Positions 16,067 to 25,828 of a stretch of DNA of 64,000 nt are shown here, one piece after another. The position numbers and the translations under genes were made by a program. The stretch's first letter is position 1. Each line of letters opens with the position of its first letter. The notes beneath the pieces are model-generated. The model searched no databases. It had not been told where the DNA came from and saw only the letters and a list, made by a program, of their open reading frames with translations. Origin of the DNA: Roseomonas sp. 18066 (GTDB lineage: Bacteria > Pseudomonadota > Alphaproteobacteria > Acetobacterales > Acetobacteraceae); contig NZ_CACSJM010000009.1 of NCBI RefSeq assembly GCF_902706185.1, positions 1-64,000 on the forward strand, read 5' to 3'.

Positions 16067-17727
16067 CGTGGCAGGGCGTTGCGCGACAGCATGCGCTTCG
16101 CCGCCACATAGCCCCAGGCCATGTTCGGCCCGATGGTGGTGCCGGCGCCGACCGAGCGGGTGCCCAGCGGATTGGCCATCGCCACCCCGGCGCAGAAAAG
16201 GCCGGGGATGACGCTGCCATCGGCGCGCAGCACCTCGGCCTGGTCGTTGGTGCGCGGCCCGCCCTTGGTCGCCAGGATCGAGCGGTTGAAGGGCATGGCG
16301 AGGAAGGGCGCGGTCGCGATCGGGTCCAGCCCGGCGCGGCGGCGCTTGTCCACCGCGGCGGCGTCGCGCTTCGCCGGGCGGCCGAAATCATGGTCCTCGC
16401 CGGCGGCGGCGGCGGCGTTGAAGCGTTCCACCGTGGCGCGCAGCGTCGCCGGGTCGATGCCGATCTTCTGCGCCAGCTCCTCGATGGTGGCCGCCTTGCG
16501 CAGCCAATTCGGGTCATGCCGCGCCGCCCAGCGCACCAGCGGCAGCCGCTTCAACATGGCCGCGTCGCTGATCACCCAGGCCGGCAGGTGCAGCGGCTGG
16601 CCGTCGGCGCCCCGGCTGTCGATCAGCTCGCCGATGTTGAAGCGCAGCTCGTTGACGAAGCGGCGGCCCTCGCGATTGACCAGGATGGCATTCGGCTCGG
16701 TGTGGAAGGGCACCGGCATGGCCAGCACGCGCCCCTGGTAGCGCTTCGGGATCGAGGGGGTCAGCGTCGCCTGGTCCATATGCGCGAGCTCGGCGCCGAC
16801 GGCGGCCGCCATCTTCTGCCCGTCGCCGGTGTTGCTGTCCGGGCTGCCGAGATAGTCCACCGGCCCCGGAAAATGCTGCTGCAACAGGGAAGCATCCCAT
16901 TCGAAGCCGCCGGTCGCGATCAGCACGCCGCGGCGGGCATGGTATTCCCGGCGTCGCCCGCGCTGCTCGACGACGGCGCCGGTCACCGCGCCGGTCTCGT
17001 CGGTCAGCAGGGACACGGCCCGCGCGCCGCGCTCGACGGTGCAGCCGGCATCGAGGCAGCCGCGCAGCAGGCCGATGATCAGCGCCGTGCCCTTGCCGCC
17101 GGTGCTGGTCAGCACCCGCCACAGCAGCCGCGGCCAGAGCTGGAAGGCGGTGCGGACCGGATGGTGGTAGAGGTCGGTCTCGACCGCCTCGTGATAGGTG
17201 AAGACCTCCGGGATGGTCGAGCGCCGGATCGCGAAGCCGAGCCGGCCCAGCCGCCAGCGGCTGAGCGGCAGCGGCGACATCATGCGGCCCCTCGGCTTGG
17301 CGCCGGGCAGGTCGCGCAGCGGGTCGGGCTCGGGGGTCAGCGCGAAGCGCAGCGGGCTGTGCGCCTCGACGAATTCCAGCATCTCCGGGGCGGCGGTGAC
17401 GAAGCGCTGCCACAACGCGTCCTCGGTCGCGGCCCAGCCCTCGGGCGCGGCGGCGCGGATATAGGCCAGGGCCTCGTCCGGACTGTCGTCGATGCCGGCG
17501 GCGCGGGCATGGTGGCTGGCCGGGATCCAGGTGCCGGCGCCCGACATGGCGCTGGTGCCGCCCAGCACCTCGGCCTTTTCCAGCACGGTGACGGACAGCC
17601 CGCCGATGGCGGCGGTCAGCGCCGCGGTCAGCCCGGCGGAGCCGGAGCCAAGGACCAGGACGTCGGTGTCCACGGGGGTGTCCACGCGGGTGACCACGGG
17701 GGTGTCGACAGGCGGAAGCGCGCTCAT
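16057..17727 (-). CDS. FAD-dependent dehydrogenase, fumarate reductase / 3-ketosteroid dehydrogenase type
   Basis: 556-residue flavoprotein of the FAD_binding_2 family. The dinucleotide-binding motif 'VLVLGSGSAGLTAALTAA' is at about residues 22-40, 'EVLGGTSAMSGAGTWIP' near 55, and the C-terminal 'GLFCAGVAMANPLGTRSVGAGTTIGPNMAWG' closes the FAD site. The nearest recognisable relatives are ketosteroid dehydrogenase-like and fumarate reductase flavoprotein-like enzymes that remove hydrogens next to a carbonyl or carboxyl group. The N-terminus carries a small repeat (VDTP/VVTRVDTPVDT) encoded by a near-tandem GTGTCCACG unit. Start at 17727 is chosen because the Rossmann motif follows closely. The substrate is unknown. 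It overlaps the convergent MmgE/PrpD gene. Confidence 0.88.
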   Translation of the reverse strand: MSALPPVDTPVVTRVDTPVDTDVLVLGSGSAGLTAALTAAIGGLSVTVLEKAEVLGGTSAMSGAGTWIPASHHARAAGIDDSPDEALAYIRAAAPEGWAATEDALWQRFVTAAPEMLEFVEAHSPLRFALTPEPDPLRDLPGAKPRGRMMSPLPLSRWRLGRLGFAIRRSTIPEVFTYHEAVETDLYHHPVRTAFQLWPRLLWRVLTSTGGKGTALIIGLLRGCLDAGCTVERGARAVSLLTDETGAVTGAVVEQRGRRREYHARRGVLIATGGFEWDASLLQQHFPGPVDYLGSPDSNTGDGQKMAAAVGAELAHMDQATLTPSIPKRYQGRVLAMPVPFHTEPNAILVNREGRRFVNELRFNIGELIDSRGADGQPLHLPAWVISDAAMLKRLPLVRWAARHDPNWLRKAATIEELAQKIGIDPATLRATVERFNAAAAAGEDHDFGRPAKRDAAAVDKRRRAGLDPIATAPFLAMPFNRSILATKGGPRTNDQAEVLRADGSVIPGLFCAGVAMANPLGTRSVGAGTTIGPNMAWGYVAAKRMLSRNALPRQG

Positions 17728-17894
17728 TCCGGTGTTTCTAGTCGGTTTTCCCGGGGCGTAAAGCTTGCCCTGCCCCCGGAACGAAGGCAGAATCGCCCGC
17801 CCGTGACAGCGCCGTTGCGGAAGCTCCTGGGATACAGAGAACGGCCCATGAACAATTCCGAGCATTCGGCGCCGTCCTGCGGTATCGTCGTCGC

Positions 17895-18596
17895 ATGAGC
17901 GACATGCCTGGAAGCGACAAGGACGGACCCCGCCGCCCCCGCCGGCTGCCCTGGGATTTCCACCCCTCCCTGACGGAGGAGCGGCTGATCGCCGCCGCCG
18001 GCCTGCTGGTGCGCGGCCGCGAGGACGCGGTGTCGCAGGCGGATTACTGGGCCGGCGACGACGCCTGGTCGATCGGCTGCCGCGCCTATTCCTTCACCAA
18101 GCACCAGGTGCGCGCCGCCGCCGAGGGCGGCCGCTACCACTGGCTGAAGGTGCTGGACCACACGCACCATTTCGTCTTCATGATCGAGGACGTGCCGGTT
18201 CGTTTCTACCGCGGCGACGCCGAGGAGCCGAGCAAGCGCACCCTGCTGCGCCAGCAGCTGGAATCCAACCAGATCTCCATGGTCTTCGGCCGGGAATTCG
18301 AGGAGGAGGGGACGATGTTCCGCCTCGCCATCGAGACCGACGAGGAAGGCCATGTCAGCCGCGTGGTCTTCCTGGCGCTGCGCGGCGAGCAGGGCGTCAC
18401 CGAATGCTTCTGGCCGGTGCCGCTGGCGCAGCGCGCCGCCGCCAAGGTCGAGGCGCCGCGCGGCCGCCGCAACAGCGCCGCCGCCCTGCAGCTGCCGCTG
18501 CTGCCCTGGGCAGGGCCGGCGCTGCCCTCCTCCTCCCAGGGCAAGGCCAGCCGCCGCGCCGGCGGCCGGCCCGCGCCGTCGCGCAAGGCCGGCTAG
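17895..18596 (+). CDS. Hypothetical protein, 233 residues
   Basis: I do not recognise this family. The first 180 residues look like a compact soluble domain with conserved-looking aromatic stretches ('DYWAGDDAWSIGCRAYSFTKHQVRAA', 'HWLKVLDHTHHFVFMIEDVPVRFYRGDAEEP'). The last 50 residues are a low-complexity Ala/Pro/Arg/Ser tail ending SRKAG. There is no signal peptide or membrane helix. The ATG at 17895 has no strong ribosome binding site. It is convergent with the aldo-keto reductase gene, 7 bases apart, and diverges from the FAD dehydrogenase. The long open frame and normal codon bias support a real gene. Confidence 0.75.
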   Translation: MSDMPGSDKDGPRRPRRLPWDFHPSLTEERLIAAAGLLVRGREDAVSQADYWAGDDAWSIGCRAYSFTKHQVRAAAEGGRYHWLKVLDHTHHFVFMIEDVPVRFYRGDAEEPSKRTLLRQQLESNQISMVFGREFEEEGTMFRLAIETDEEGHVSRVVFLALRGEQGVTECFWPVPLAQRAAAKVEAPRGRRNSAAALQLPLLPWAGPALPSSSQGKASRRAGGRPAPSRKAG

Positions 18597-18603
18597 AGAG
18601 CTT

Positions 18604-19614
18604 CTACGCCGTCCAGGCCTTGCGACCCTCGAGCGGATAGCCCGGGTCGTTGTAGCCCGGCGTCGAGGGATGGCCGGCGGGAACGAGAGAGTCGACCAGC
18701 GCCTCGTCCTCGGCGGTGAAGGAATAGTCGAGCGCGCCGACGTAGTCCTCCCACTGCGCCTCGGTGCGCGGGCCGGCGATGGGGGCGGTGATCAGCCGGT
18801 TGTTCAGCACCCAGGCCACGGCGAATTGCCCGGCGGTGATGCCGCGGCTTTCCGCATGGGCGCGCAGCGTCTGGGCGATGGCGATGCTTTCCGGCCGCCA
18901 CTCGGTCTCCATCATGCGCTTGTCGGCGCGGGCGGCGCGGCTGCCGGGCTCGGGCGCGGCCTGGCTAGCATATTTGCCGGTCAGCACGCCGCGGGCCAGC
19001 GGGCTGTAGGGCACCACGCCCAGGCCATAGTAGGCGCAGGCCGGCAGGTGCTCGGTCTCCGGCATGCGGTTCAGCGCGTTGTAATAGGGCTGGCTGACCA
19101 CCGGGCGGTCGATGCCGGCCTCGTCGCAGAGCCGGCAGATTTCCGCCACCCGCCAGGAGCGGTGGTTGGACACGCCGAAATGCCGGATCTTGCCGGCGCG
19201 CAGCAGCTCGCCCAGCGCCCGCACCGTCTCGGCCAGCGGCGTCGCATGGTCTTCCTTGTGCAGGTAGAGGATGTCGATGGTCTCGACGCCCAGGCGCCGC
19301 AGGCTGTCCTCGGCCGCCTGCAGGATGTGGCGGCGCGACAGGCCGCGGTCGTTCGGCCCGGGGCCGGCGGGATTGGCCAGCTTGGTGGCCAGGATCCAGT
19401 GCTGCCGGTTGGCGCGGATGGCGCGGCCGGTCACCTCCTCCGACCTGCCGCCATTATAGACATTGGCGGTGTCGATGAAGTTGATGCCCTGGTCGCGGGC
19501 GCGGTCGATGATGCGGGTGGCGGTGGGCTCGTCGGTGGCCTCGCCGAACATCATGGTGCCGAGGCACAGCGGCGAGACCTTCAGCCCGCTGCGGCCGAGA
19601 TTGCGATACTTCAT
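18604..19614 (-). CDS. Aldo/keto reductase
   Basis: 336-residue NADPH-dependent oxidoreductase with a TIM-barrel fold. The N-terminal 'MKYRNLGRSGLKVSPLCLGTMMFG' is typical. The catalytic tetrad can be read as Asp in 'FIDTANVY', the following Tyr, Lys in 'LATKLA' and His in 'LYLHKED' near residue 118. 'VSNHRSW' and 'PYSPLARGVLTGKY' are family blocks. It is the last gene of an operon with the 2-hydroxyacid dehydrogenase (21-base gap) and an MFS transporter (22-base gap). AGGAAG precedes the start. It probably reduces a carbonyl compound imported or exported by that transporter, or acts in detoxification. Confidence 0.93.
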   Translation of the reverse strand: MKYRNLGRSGLKVSPLCLGTMMFGEATDEPTATRIIDRARDQGINFIDTANVYNGGRSEEVTGRAIRANRQHWILATKLANPAGPGPNDRGLSRRHILQAAEDSLRRLGVETIDILYLHKEDHATPLAETVRALGELLRAGKIRHFGVSNHRSWRVAEICRLCDEAGIDRPVVSQPYYNALNRMPETEHLPACAYYGLGVVPYSPLARGVLTGKYASQAAPEPGSRAARADKRMMETEWRPESIAIAQTLRAHAESRGITAGQFAVAWVLNNRLITAPIAGPRTEAQWEDYVGALDYSFTAEDEALVDSLVPAGHPSTPGYNDPGYPLEGRKAWTA

Positions 19615-19635
19615 GGGGCTTCCTTCCTGGGGGGA

Positions 19636-20580
19636 TCAGCGCAGCTCGCGCACGGGCGCGCCGGCGCGCCAGGCGGCGATGGCCTCGACCATGTCGGGGA
19701 AGAACAGCGCGTAGCTGCCCTCGGTGACATAGCCGAGATGCGGGCTGAGCACGGCGTTCTTCTCGGATCGCAGCGGGTGGTCGACCGGCAGCGGCTCCTG
19801 GTCGTAGACGTCGAGGCCGGCGGTGATGCGGCCCTCGCGCAGCGCGTCGAGCAGCGCCGCCTCGTCGACCAGCGGCCCGCGCGAGGTGTTGATCAGCACC
19901 GCGCCCGGCTTCATCGCGGCGAGCTCGGCGCGGCCGACGATGCCGCGCGACCGGTCGGACAGCACCAGGTGCAGGCTGACCACGTCGGATCCGGCGAACA
20001 ATTCTGCCTTGGTCACCTGGCGCACGCCGAGCTCGGCGCAGCGCTCGGCCGACAGGTTCTGGCTCCAGGCCACCACCTCCATGCCGAAGGCGCGCGCCAC
20101 CGGCACCATCTGCGCGCCGAGCCGCCCGAGGCCGGCCAGCCCCAGCACCCGGCCGTGCAGCACGCGGCCGACGCTTTCCTGCCACAGCCCCTGGCGGATG
20201 CGGGCATCTTCCTGCGGCAGCCGGCGCAGGGTCGCCAGCATCAGCGCCCAGGCGAGCTCGGTGGTGGCGTAGAAGGATTCGCCCCCGCGGGTGTGGCAGA
20301 CGGTGACGCCCTGGGCGCGCGCGGCGGCGAGGTCCAGCGCGCGGTTATGCGCCCCGGTCGTCACCAGCAATTGCAGGTTTTTCAGCTGCGCCAGCAGCGC
20401 CGCCGGCATCGGCTGGCGCTCGCGCATCAGGCAGACCACCTCGTAATCGGCGAGGATGTCGGCCGCCTGGTCGCCCAGCGGCTGGTCGAAGAAATCGACG
20501 CTGGCCTCGGGGCCGAGGGAATCCCAGTCGGCCAGGCCCGGGCCCACCTTCTGGTAGTCGTCGAGCACCGCGATGCGCAT
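19636..20580 (-). CDS. D-2-hydroxyacid dehydrogenase
   Basis: 314-residue NAD-dependent enzyme that interconverts 2-keto acids and D-2-hydroxy acids. The cofactor motif 'GLAGLGRLG' is near residues 145-153. The catalytic Arg stands in 'INTSRGPLVDE' near 232, Glu in 'DVYDQEPLP' near 262, and His in 'LSPHLGYVT' near 285, so the catalytic triad is complete. The start at 20580 gives the usual N-terminus (MRIAVLDDYQ); the frame is open upstream into the MFS gene but without homology. It is the middle gene of the MFS - dehydrogenase - aldo/keto reductase operon, probably controlled by the divergent TetR at 21909. Confidence 0.92.
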   Translation of the reverse strand: MRIAVLDDYQKVGPGLADWDSLGPEASVDFFDQPLGDQAADILADYEVVCLMRERQPMPAALLAQLKNLQLLVTTGAHNRALDLAAARAQGVTVCHTRGGESFYATTELAWALMLATLRRLPQEDARIRQGLWQESVGRVLHGRVLGLAGLGRLGAQMVPVARAFGMEVVAWSQNLSAERCAELGVRQVTKAELFAGSDVVSLHLVLSDRSRGIVGRAELAAMKPGAVLINTSRGPLVDEAALLDALREGRITAGLDVYDQEPLPVDHPLRSEKNAVLSPHLGYVTEGSYALFFPDMVEAIAAWRAGAPVRELR

Positions 20581-20602
20581 GCCGTTTTCTCTCCCGCTGT
20601 CG

Positions 20603-21793
20603 TCAGCGCGGCATCCTGCGCCGGCGCAGCAGCGGCAGCAAGGCGAGCAGCACCACCGCGCCGCCATAGAGCTGCGTTGTCGGCAGCAGGCCGATCTCGC
20701 GCGCCGCCATGCCTGCCGCCAGCGCCGGCAGGCTGAAGGCCAGGTAGCTCTCGACATAGAAGGCCGAGAGCAGCCCGGCGCGCTGATGCGGCGCGGCCAG
20801 CGGCAGCAGGCTGCGCGCCGCGCCGAAGAAGGCGCCGCCGAAGCCGAAGCCGGCCAGCGCCGTGCCCAGTAGCAGCCCGGCCGGCGAGGCCAGGGCCACG
20901 GCGGCCAGCGTCGCCAGCGTGCCGCCGGCCAGCGCCGCGCTGCCCAGCGGCAGGATGCGCGCCGGCGTCATGCCGCGCAGCGCCAGCATCGCCAGGCTGC
21001 CGGCGGCGGTCAGCGTCGCCACCACCAGCCCGCCGAGCAGCGCGCCCCCCTCCAGCTGCCGCGCCACCGCCGGCATCAGCGAGAAGTAGAAGCCGCCCAG
21101 CGCCCAGACCGCGACATTGACCGGCATCACCGCCCAGAACACGGCCCGCGCCTGCGGCGGCACGCCCAGCCGCGGCCGCAGCGTCTTCCAGAGGGTGACG
21201 GAGCGGTCGCGCCGCGCCGTCTCCGGCAGCGCCCAGACCAGCACAGCGGCCACCAGCATCGCGGCACCCAGGATCAGAAAGACGAGCTGGCGCGGGGCAG
21301 GGGCCTGGGCCACCAGCAGCGCGGTGCCCAGCGTGCCCAGCGTCAGCCCCAGCAGCGGCGTCACCGCATTGACCAGCGGCCCGCGCTGGCGGTCGCCATC
21401 CAGGATGGCGGCGCCCAGGCTGCTCATCGCCGCCCCCGTGGCGAAGCCCTGCACCAGCCGCGCCGCCAGCAGCGCCTCGACCGAGCCGGCGGTCATGAAG
21501 ACCAGCATGGCGCCGGCATCCAGCAGCAGCGCCGCGGCGATCACCGGCCGCCGGCCCAGCTGGTCCGACAGGCTGCCTACCGTCAGCAGCGCCAGCAGCA
21601 GCGAGGCCGAATAGATGGCGAAGATGCCGGTGACGGCCAGCGCCGACAGGCCCCAGGCCTCCTGGTACAGGCGGTAGAGCGGGGTCGGCGCCGCCGAGGC
21701 CGCCTGCACCACCGCCAGCGTCGCCGCGCCGAACAGCAGGAAGGCCGGGCGTGGCAGCGGCGCCGCCTGGCAGGGGACGGAAGTGCTGGACAT
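20603..21793 (-). CDS. MFS transporter (drug/metabolite efflux type)
   Basis: 396-residue inner-membrane protein with about 12 hydrophobic segments. The motif between helices 2 and 3 reads 'GSLSDQLGRRPVI', and 'LVQGFATGAAMSSLGAAILD' lies in helix 4-5, both typical of proton-driven MFS pumps. GAGG precedes the ATG. It heads an operon with two oxidoreductases and diverges from a TetR gene across 115 bases that hold a 25-bp palindrome. The arrangement suggests TetR-repressed export or import of a compound that the reductases also act on. Confidence 0.92.
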   Translation of the reverse strand: MSSTSVPCQAAPLPRPAFLLFGAATLAVVQAASAAPTPLYRLYQEAWGLSALAVTGIFAIYSASLLLALLTVGSLSDQLGRRPVIAAALLLDAGAMLVFMTAGSVEALLAARLVQGFATGAAMSSLGAAILDGDRQRGPLVNAVTPLLGLTLGTLGTALLVAQAPAPRQLVFLILGAAMLVAAVLVWALPETARRDRSVTLWKTLRPRLGVPPQARAVFWAVMPVNVAVWALGGFYFSLMPAVARQLEGGALLGGLVVATLTAAGSLAMLALRGMTPARILPLGSAALAGGTLATLAAVALASPAGLLLGTALAGFGFGGAFFGAARSLLPLAAPHQRAGLLSAFYVESYLAFSLPALAAGMAAREIGLLPTTQLYGGAVVLLALLPLLRRRRMPR

Positions 21794-21825
21794 GGGAGCC
21801 TCGCTGCCTTTAAGGCCAAGGAATA

Positions 21826-21880
21826 GCGTTAAGCTCCTTGTGGCGGCTTTCGCGGCTTAACGCAAAGATTTTGCGTTAAG
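21826..21880. promoter_or_regulatory. TetR operator (25-bp palindrome) with an extra half-site
   Basis: CTTAACGCAAA (21856-21866) and TTTGCGTTAAG (21870-21880) are perfect 11-base arms around GAT. A further GCGTTAAG half-site stands at 21826-21833. The palindrome lies 28 bases before the TetR start and 62 before the MFS start, so one bound dimer pair could control both promoters. Confidence 0.75.
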
Positions 21881-21908
21881 ACAGCCATGCGACGCGGAGG
21901 ACCCCGCC

Positions 21909-22466
21909 ATGACCACCCGGGAGATGATCCGCTGCGGCGGCCGCAGCGCCCGCATCCAGTCCGCCGTGCACGCGGCGGTCGCCGCCCTGCTGCGGGAGGG
22001 CGACCGCGCCGGCCTGACCCTGCCGATGGTGGCGGCGCGCGCCGGGGTGACGCCGTCCACCCTGTATCGCCGCTGGGGCGACCTGCCGGCGCTGCTGGCC
22101 GATGTGGCGCTGCAGCGGATGCGGCCGCAGGAGCCGCCGCTCGACACCGGCGCGCTGCGCGGCGACCTGCGCGCCTGGGCCGAGCAGTATCGCGAGGAGA
22201 TGGGCTCCGAGCCCGGCCAGGCGATGATCCGCGACGTGCTGCTGGCGCCCGGCGGGCAGCAGGCGCAGCCCTGCGCCGCGCTGGTCGCCGCGCAGCTGGC
22301 GGTGATCGACGCCCGGGCGCGCGGCCGCGGCGAGGCCGGCTTCGACGTCGCCGCGGCGATGGACCTGCTGGTGGCGCCGATCGTCTACCGGCTGCTCTTC
22401 GCCGAGGCGCCGCTGCCGGCCGGGCGGCTCGAAAGCCTGCTCGACCGGCTGCTCGGCCCCGGCTGA
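21909..22466 (+). CDS. TetR-family regulator
   Basis: 185-residue repressor. The helix-turn-helix lies at about residues 15-60 ('AALLREGDRAGLTLPMVAARAGVTPSTLYRRWGDLPALL'), followed by a TetR C-terminal domain of the type that accompanies efflux pumps. GGAGG precedes the ATG by 8 bases. It diverges from the MFS operon and has the 25-bp palindrome in its promoter, so autoregulation and control of the pump and reductases are likely. It is convergent with the aminotransferase gene, 4 bases apart. Confidence 0.92.
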   Translation: MTTREMIRCGGRSARIQSAVHAAVAALLREGDRAGLTLPMVAARAGVTPSTLYRRWGDLPALLADVALQRMRPQEPPLDTGALRGDLRAWAEQYREEMGSEPGQAMIRDVLLAPGGQQAQPCAALVAAQLAVIDARARGRGEAGFDVAAAMDLLVAPIVYRLLFAEAPLPAGRLESLLDRLLGPG

Positions 22467-22470
22467 GGCG

Positions 22471-23877
22471 TCACTCGGCCGCCTGGCGCTCGGCGCCGAC
22501 CAGGCCCTGGCGGCGGGCCTCGGCGAGGCCCACTTCCAGCGCCTCGGCGAAGATCGCCACCAGCTCGTCCACCTGCGCCCGGGTGATGATCAGCGGCGGG
22601 CAGAAATAGACGGCATCCGGGCTGGCGCGGACGATCAGCCCCTTTTCCATCGCCACGTTCTGGATCAGCGGGCCGATCCCGGCGGCGGCCGGCAGCACGG
22701 TGCGGTTGGCCTTGTCGGAGACCAGCTGCACGGCGCCGATCAGGCCGACGCCGCGCACCTCGCCGACCAGCGGATGGTCGAGGAAGCCGCGCAGCTTCGC
22801 CTGCAGATACGGCCCGACGTCCTGCACATGCGCCAGGATGTCGCGCTCCTCGTAGATCTTCAGCGTCTCCAGCGCGACGGCCGACGAGACCGGGTGGCCG
22901 GCATAGGTGAAGCCATGCGCGAAGTTGCCGAGCCGGCCGGCCAGCGACGTGATGGCCTCGGCGATCGGCGTGCTGATCAGCGTCGCCGAGATCGGCAGGT
23001 AGGCGGAGGACAGCGCCTTGGCCACCGTCATGATGTCGGGCTCGATGCCGAAGGTGTCGCAGCCGAACATCTGCCCGGTGCGGCCGAAGCCGCAGATCAC
23101 CTCGTCGGCGATCATCAGGATCTCATACTTGCGCAGCACCGCCTGGATGCGCGGGAAGTAATCCTGCGGCGGCACGATGACGCCGCCGGCGCCGTTCACC
23201 GGCTCGGCGATGAAGGCGCCGATGGTCTCGGGGCCCTCGCGCAGGATGAGCTCCTCGAGGTTCTGCACCATGCGGTCGGTGAACTGCGCCTCGGTCTCGC
23301 CCGGCTCGCCGTAGAGATAATGGCTGGGGCAGTCGGTGCGCAGCACCGGGCCCATCGGCAGGTCCCATTCGACATGGTTGTGCGCGAGGCCCGTCAGGCT
23401 GCCGGAGAAGACGGTGATGCCGTGGTAGCCGCGGTGCCGGCCGATGATCCGCTTCTTCGCCGGCCGGCCCAGCGCGTTGTTGTAGAACCAGACCAGCTTG
23501 GCGGCCTGGTCGTTGGCCTCGGAGCCGGAATTGGCGAAGAGCACCTTGGACAGGCCCTTCGGCGCGATCTTCAGCAGCGCCTCGGCCAGCTCGATGCTGG
23601 GCTCGGTCGAGCGGCCGTTGAAGATGTGGTAGGTCGGCAGCTTCTCCATCTGCCGCACCGCCGCCTCGATCAGCCGCTTCTCCGAGAAGCCGAGCGAGGT
23701 GCACCACAGCCCGGCCATGCCCTCCAGGTAGCGCTTGCCGGAATCGTCATGCACATAGATGCCGTCGCCCTGGGCCATGATGGTCGGGCCGCTCTCCTTG
23801 TGCTTCTCCAGGTTGGTGTAGGGGTGGATCAGCGAGGCGACGTCGCGGGCGGCGAGCGAGTTCGGGGTGCTGGTCAT
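22471..23877 (-). CDS. Class III aminotransferase (omega-amino acid / diamine : pyruvate type)
   Basis: 468-residue PLP enzyme. Class III blocks are visible: 'MAGLWCTSLGFSEKRLIEAA' near 54, 'FANSGSEANDQAAKLVW' near 113, 'ADEVICGFGRTGQMFGCD' near 265, and the PLP lysine in 'DIMTVAKALSSAYLPIS' near 292. These and the RHRGYHG segment fit the omega-transaminases that use putrescine, beta-alanine, taurine-like amines or similar with pyruvate as acceptor. It follows the MocR gene on the same strand after an 80-base gap; MocR proteins commonly control such a transaminase. Exact amine donor not determinable. Confidence 0.93.
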   Translation of the reverse strand: MTSTPNSLAARDVASLIHPYTNLEKHKESGPTIMAQGDGIYVHDDSGKRYLEGMAGLWCTSLGFSEKRLIEAAVRQMEKLPTYHIFNGRSTEPSIELAEALLKIAPKGLSKVLFANSGSEANDQAAKLVWFYNNALGRPAKKRIIGRHRGYHGITVFSGSLTGLAHNHVEWDLPMGPVLRTDCPSHYLYGEPGETEAQFTDRMVQNLEELILREGPETIGAFIAEPVNGAGGVIVPPQDYFPRIQAVLRKYEILMIADEVICGFGRTGQMFGCDTFGIEPDIMTVAKALSSAYLPISATLISTPIAEAITSLAGRLGNFAHGFTYAGHPVSSAVALETLKIYEERDILAHVQDVGPYLQAKLRGFLDHPLVGEVRGVGLIGAVQLVSDKANRTVLPAAAGIGPLIQNVAMEKGLIVRASPDAVYFCPPLIITRAQVDELVAIFAEALEVGLAEARRQGLVGAERQAAE

Positions 23878-23957
23878 GGCGGCGGGCTCCTGGGCGGCGG
23901 TCAGGCTGAATCGCTAGCCCGCCAGCCTATCGCCCCGACAGGGCCAGTTGCGCGAAT

Positions 23958-25481
<1,524 letters not shown>

Positions 25482-25581
25482 CCCGGCATGATCGGCAAAC
25501 CACGCGCCCGGAGCAAGCGACCTCGACAGACCCGCGACGCCGGGGTCTCATGCGGCACACGTCAACGGAGAGACCACGCCC

Positions 25582-25767
25582 ATGCCCATGATCCGCGTCG
25601 AAATGTTCCCCGGCCGCACCGTCGAGCAGAAGCGCGCCCTCGCCAAGGCCCTGACCGAAGCCTTCGTCACCCATGGCAAGACCTCACCCGAGGCCGTCAG
25701 CATCGTCTTCGTCGACGTCGCCAAGGAAGACTGGGCGACGGCCGGCGTGCTGGCGAGCGACAAGTAA
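25582..25767 (+). CDS. 4-oxalocrotonate tautomerase family protein
   Basis: 61-residue protein. After removal of Met it begins with the catalytic Pro-1 (MPMIRVEMFPGRT), and the arginine corresponding to Arg-11 is present. The length matches 4-oxalocrotonate tautomerases, which act as small hexamers converting enols to ketones. CGGAGAG precedes the ATG. A copy of the hairpin repeat starts at its stop codon, followed by an MFS transporter gene 61 bases on, so the transcript may be attenuated between them. Physiological substrate unknown; no aromatic meta-cleavage genes are nearby. Confidence 0.92.
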   Translation: MPMIRVEMFPGRTVEQKRALAKALTEAFVTHGKTSPEAVSIVFVDVAKEDWATAGVLASDK

Positions 25768-25819
25768 GGAAGCAAGGTCGGGGGAAGGTATTCCCCCGAA
25801 TCCCCCTTCTATTTCTGAA
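25768..25819 (+). repeat. Intergenic hairpin repeat, copy 2
   Basis: TCGGGGGAA (25778-25786) pairs with TTCCCCCGA (25791-25799) around a GGTA loop, followed by ATCCCCCTTCTATTTCTG. It has the same layout and orientation as copy 1 and begins right after the tautomerase stop. It lies 10 bases before the next gene, so it may act as a leaky terminator. Confidence 0.78.
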
Positions 25820-25828
25820 AGAAAACCG

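Noticed and set aside
18352-20736. 794-residue plus-strand open frame
   Set aside because: It lies opposite the aldo/keto reductase and 2-hydroxyacid dehydrogenase, both with complete catalytic motifs, and is low-complexity.
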